In this document: positions 63,023 to 64,000 of the stretch, piece after piece
Layout: each line of letters starts with the position of its first letter
How positions within the stretch are numbered: the first letter of the stretch is position 1
Source of the DNA: JABDII01 sp963815325
GTDB lineage: Bacteria > Gemmatimonadota > Gemmatimonadetes > Gemmatimonadales > GWC2-71-9
Reading direction: 5' to 3'
Assembly (NCBI GenBank): GCA_963815325.1
Contig: CAWFGG010000001.1
Coordinates: 124,001 to 188,000, forward strand
Length of the DNA: 64,000 bases
Translations under genes and position numbers: made by a program
Notes under the pieces: model-generated
What the model saw: only the letters and a program-made list of their open reading frames with translations
Told to the model about the DNA's origin: nothing
The model's database searches: none

Positions 63023-63297
63023 CGGGCCGTCGAAAACGGAGTTGAGGCGCCCTCGTCCTTTTCGGCAGGCGCCCGAAGCTGTACGTCCTCCGCCCCTCGA
63101 GCGTGCCAGTGGGCCGCGCTGTGCTTAGGCCCGGCCTGGCCGGCCGTGTCCGCCAAAGGAGGCGGCTCCATATATAGCAGCCGCACAGCAAGAATGCAGG
63201 CGACCGGGGCCCGTCGCAATATGAAACTTTTGGCCGCCCGATGCGCCGGGAGCCTGACAGATTCACCGTCACCCAGCAACGAGCTTGGAGGTGTGGC

Positions 63298-63399
63298 ATG
63301 AGGCCGGATGGACGGCTCATCATGATCGTTACAGCCCTGGGGTTCGGGGCTCAGGGCTGCGTGCCGCGATCGCCGGCGTCTAGTCGGCCCCCTGTCTAA
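63298..63399 (+). CDS. Tiny lipoprotein-like ORF (33 aa)
   Basis: A 33-codon frame MRPDGRLIMIVTALGFGAQG, then CVPRS and a short Ser/Pro tail. It has GGAGG at 63,287-63,291, six bases before ATG 63298, a hydrophobic core and a lipobox-like AQGC. That combination makes a small lipoprotein (entericidin-like) plausible. The product is too short for a firm call, and no family is recognised. It lies in the 500-base gap between the transporter gene and the next OMP gene. Confidence 0.45.
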   Translation: MRPDGRLIMIVTALGFGAQGCVPRSPASSRPPV

Positions 63400-63521
63400 A
63401 ATGTAGACGGCAAGACCTGGGATAGTGCCAATCGGTGCAATCCGTAATATCTTCATTACCCTTTGCGGGATCCACCTGTGGGGCTGTTTTCTTCTTTCCC
63501 TGATCCTTAATGGAGTGTGAC

Positions 63522-64000
63522 ATGAAAATCCTACTGGGCGCCGCTCTTGGACTAGCCGCCTGGTTCCTCCCTCAGGCCGCCGTCGCCCAAGGCGGCGGAA
63601 CGGTTGAACTGGGTGCGCTGGGCCAATACACGATCTTCGATCAGTCTCTCACGTTGGACGACGCCATCCTGGCCGGCGGGCGTATCGGTGTCTTCCTCAA
63701 GCCGAGTATCTCGCTCGAGGCTCAAGGCGCCTATGGCAAGACCGATTCGAAATCGGGGGTCGCCAGGGTCTCGTTCTTCCCCATTCACGGTCGGTTGCTC
63801 TTTCACGTTCCGCTGGCGAACCGGGTCCACTTCATAGTCGGACCAGGTTACGTCCACCACGAGTTTGGTGATGACCCAGCCTTCAAAGGATCGGAAGACG
63901 GCGTCAGCGGGCTCGGCGGGTTCCGCTTCGGGCTGAGCGACAAGGTGGCACTCCGAGTGGAAGGGATCGTCGACTACGTCCCCACGCCGGCAAACGCCGG
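63522..64000 (+). CDS. Outer-membrane beta-barrel protein (partial at the window end)
   Basis: 159 codons are visible, with no stop. A signal peptide (MKILLGAALGLAAWFLPQAAVAQ) is followed by strands of an outer-membrane barrel: GQYTIFDQSLTLDDAILAGG, IGVFLKPSISLEAQGAYG, GRLLFHVPL, FIVGPGYVHHEFG and LGGFRFGLSDKVALRVEG. This looks like an OmpA-like N-terminal barrel; whether an OmpA peptidoglycan-binding domain follows cannot be seen. ATG 63522 has GGAG six bases upstream. The upstream gap 63,400-63,521 holds no gene. Confidence 0.85.
   Translation, partial: MKILLGAALGLAAWFLPQAAVAQGGGTVELGALGQYTIFDQSLTLDDAILAGGRIGVFLKPSISLEAQGAYGKTDSKSGVARVSFFPIHGRLLFHVPLANRVHFIVGPGYVHHEFGDDPAFKGSEDGVSGLGGFRFGLSDKVALRVEGIVDYVPTPANA

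Noticed and set aside
62882..63301. 139-codon plus-strand frame over the start of the AI-2E-family gene
   Set aside because: Mostly antisense to that gene's N-terminus and lacking a signal or motif; only the small ORF at 63,298 has a good ribosome-binding site.

Overview
The window is GC-rich bacterial chromosome, densely coded on both strands, with no rRNA, no CRISPR array and no recognisable transposase. Its gene content (a Mla/MCE lipid transporter, several outer-membrane beta-barrels, a fused glutaminase/NAD synthetase, a degraded serine/threonine-kinase C-terminus with TPRs, small zinc proteins, exported D-aminoacylase-like lipoproteins) looks most like a diderm of the Gemmatimonadota type. 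That placement rests on remembered protein resemblance, not on a search.

Layout. 0-5.7 kb: a broken lipoprotein gene carrying a 455-bp tandem duplication, an aldehyde dehydrogenase/DUF779 pair, two tRNA genes (Gln-CTG and Ala-CGC) next to a triple 86-bp repeat, and a membrane M48 protease. 5.7-17.7 kb: glutamate dehydrogenase, RNase Z, an MlaE-MlaF-MlaD operon, MutY, patatin and thioesterase, NAD synthetase, and CrcB with DUF190. 17.7-26.2 kb: envelope proteins (a Tyr/Arg/Pro-rich DUF4384 protein, a TPR/glycoside-hydrolase-like protein coupled to a TPR beta-barrel, and an OMP) and a nucleoside hydrolase. 26.2-30.5 kb: an iron/manganese locus made of an intact DtxR-type regulator with a TTAGGC-AC-GCCTAA operator, a broken DtxR-FeoA fusion and a broken FeoB. 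30.5-39 kb: an ACT protein, a PP2C phosphatase, an NADP-type glutamate dehydrogenase, a Nudix hydrolase and FmdB, an LD-carboxypeptidase and a GT2. 39.1-44.4 kb: a large Eco57I-class DNA methylase overlapping an SF2 helicase, which is the clearest accessory (putative defence) module. 44.4-51.7 kb: one minus-strand operon with a full 4-hydroxyproline to 2-oxoglutarate pathway. 51.8-64 kb: a small zinc protein, a GT4, XdhC, a D-aminoacylase-like lipoprotein, an M20 amidohydrolase, a histone-deacetylase-family protein with an extra C-terminal domain, transporters and two OMPs.

How the genes fit together. The hydroxyproline operon delivers 2-oxoglutarate and ammonia, the substrates and products of the two glutamate dehydrogenases. 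The acylamino-acid hydrolases and the LD-carboxypeptidase also point to peptide and amino-acid scavenging. The Mla operon and the OMPs serve the outer membrane.

Caveat. At least ten single-base frameshifts interrupt genes that are otherwise well conserved (FeoB x4, helicase x2, GdhA, DUF2203, FeoA, the TPR/GH gene), and two genes contain diverged, out-of-frame tandem duplications. Most of these look like assembly or consensus errors, or merged strain variants, rather than biology, but sequence alone cannot decide.
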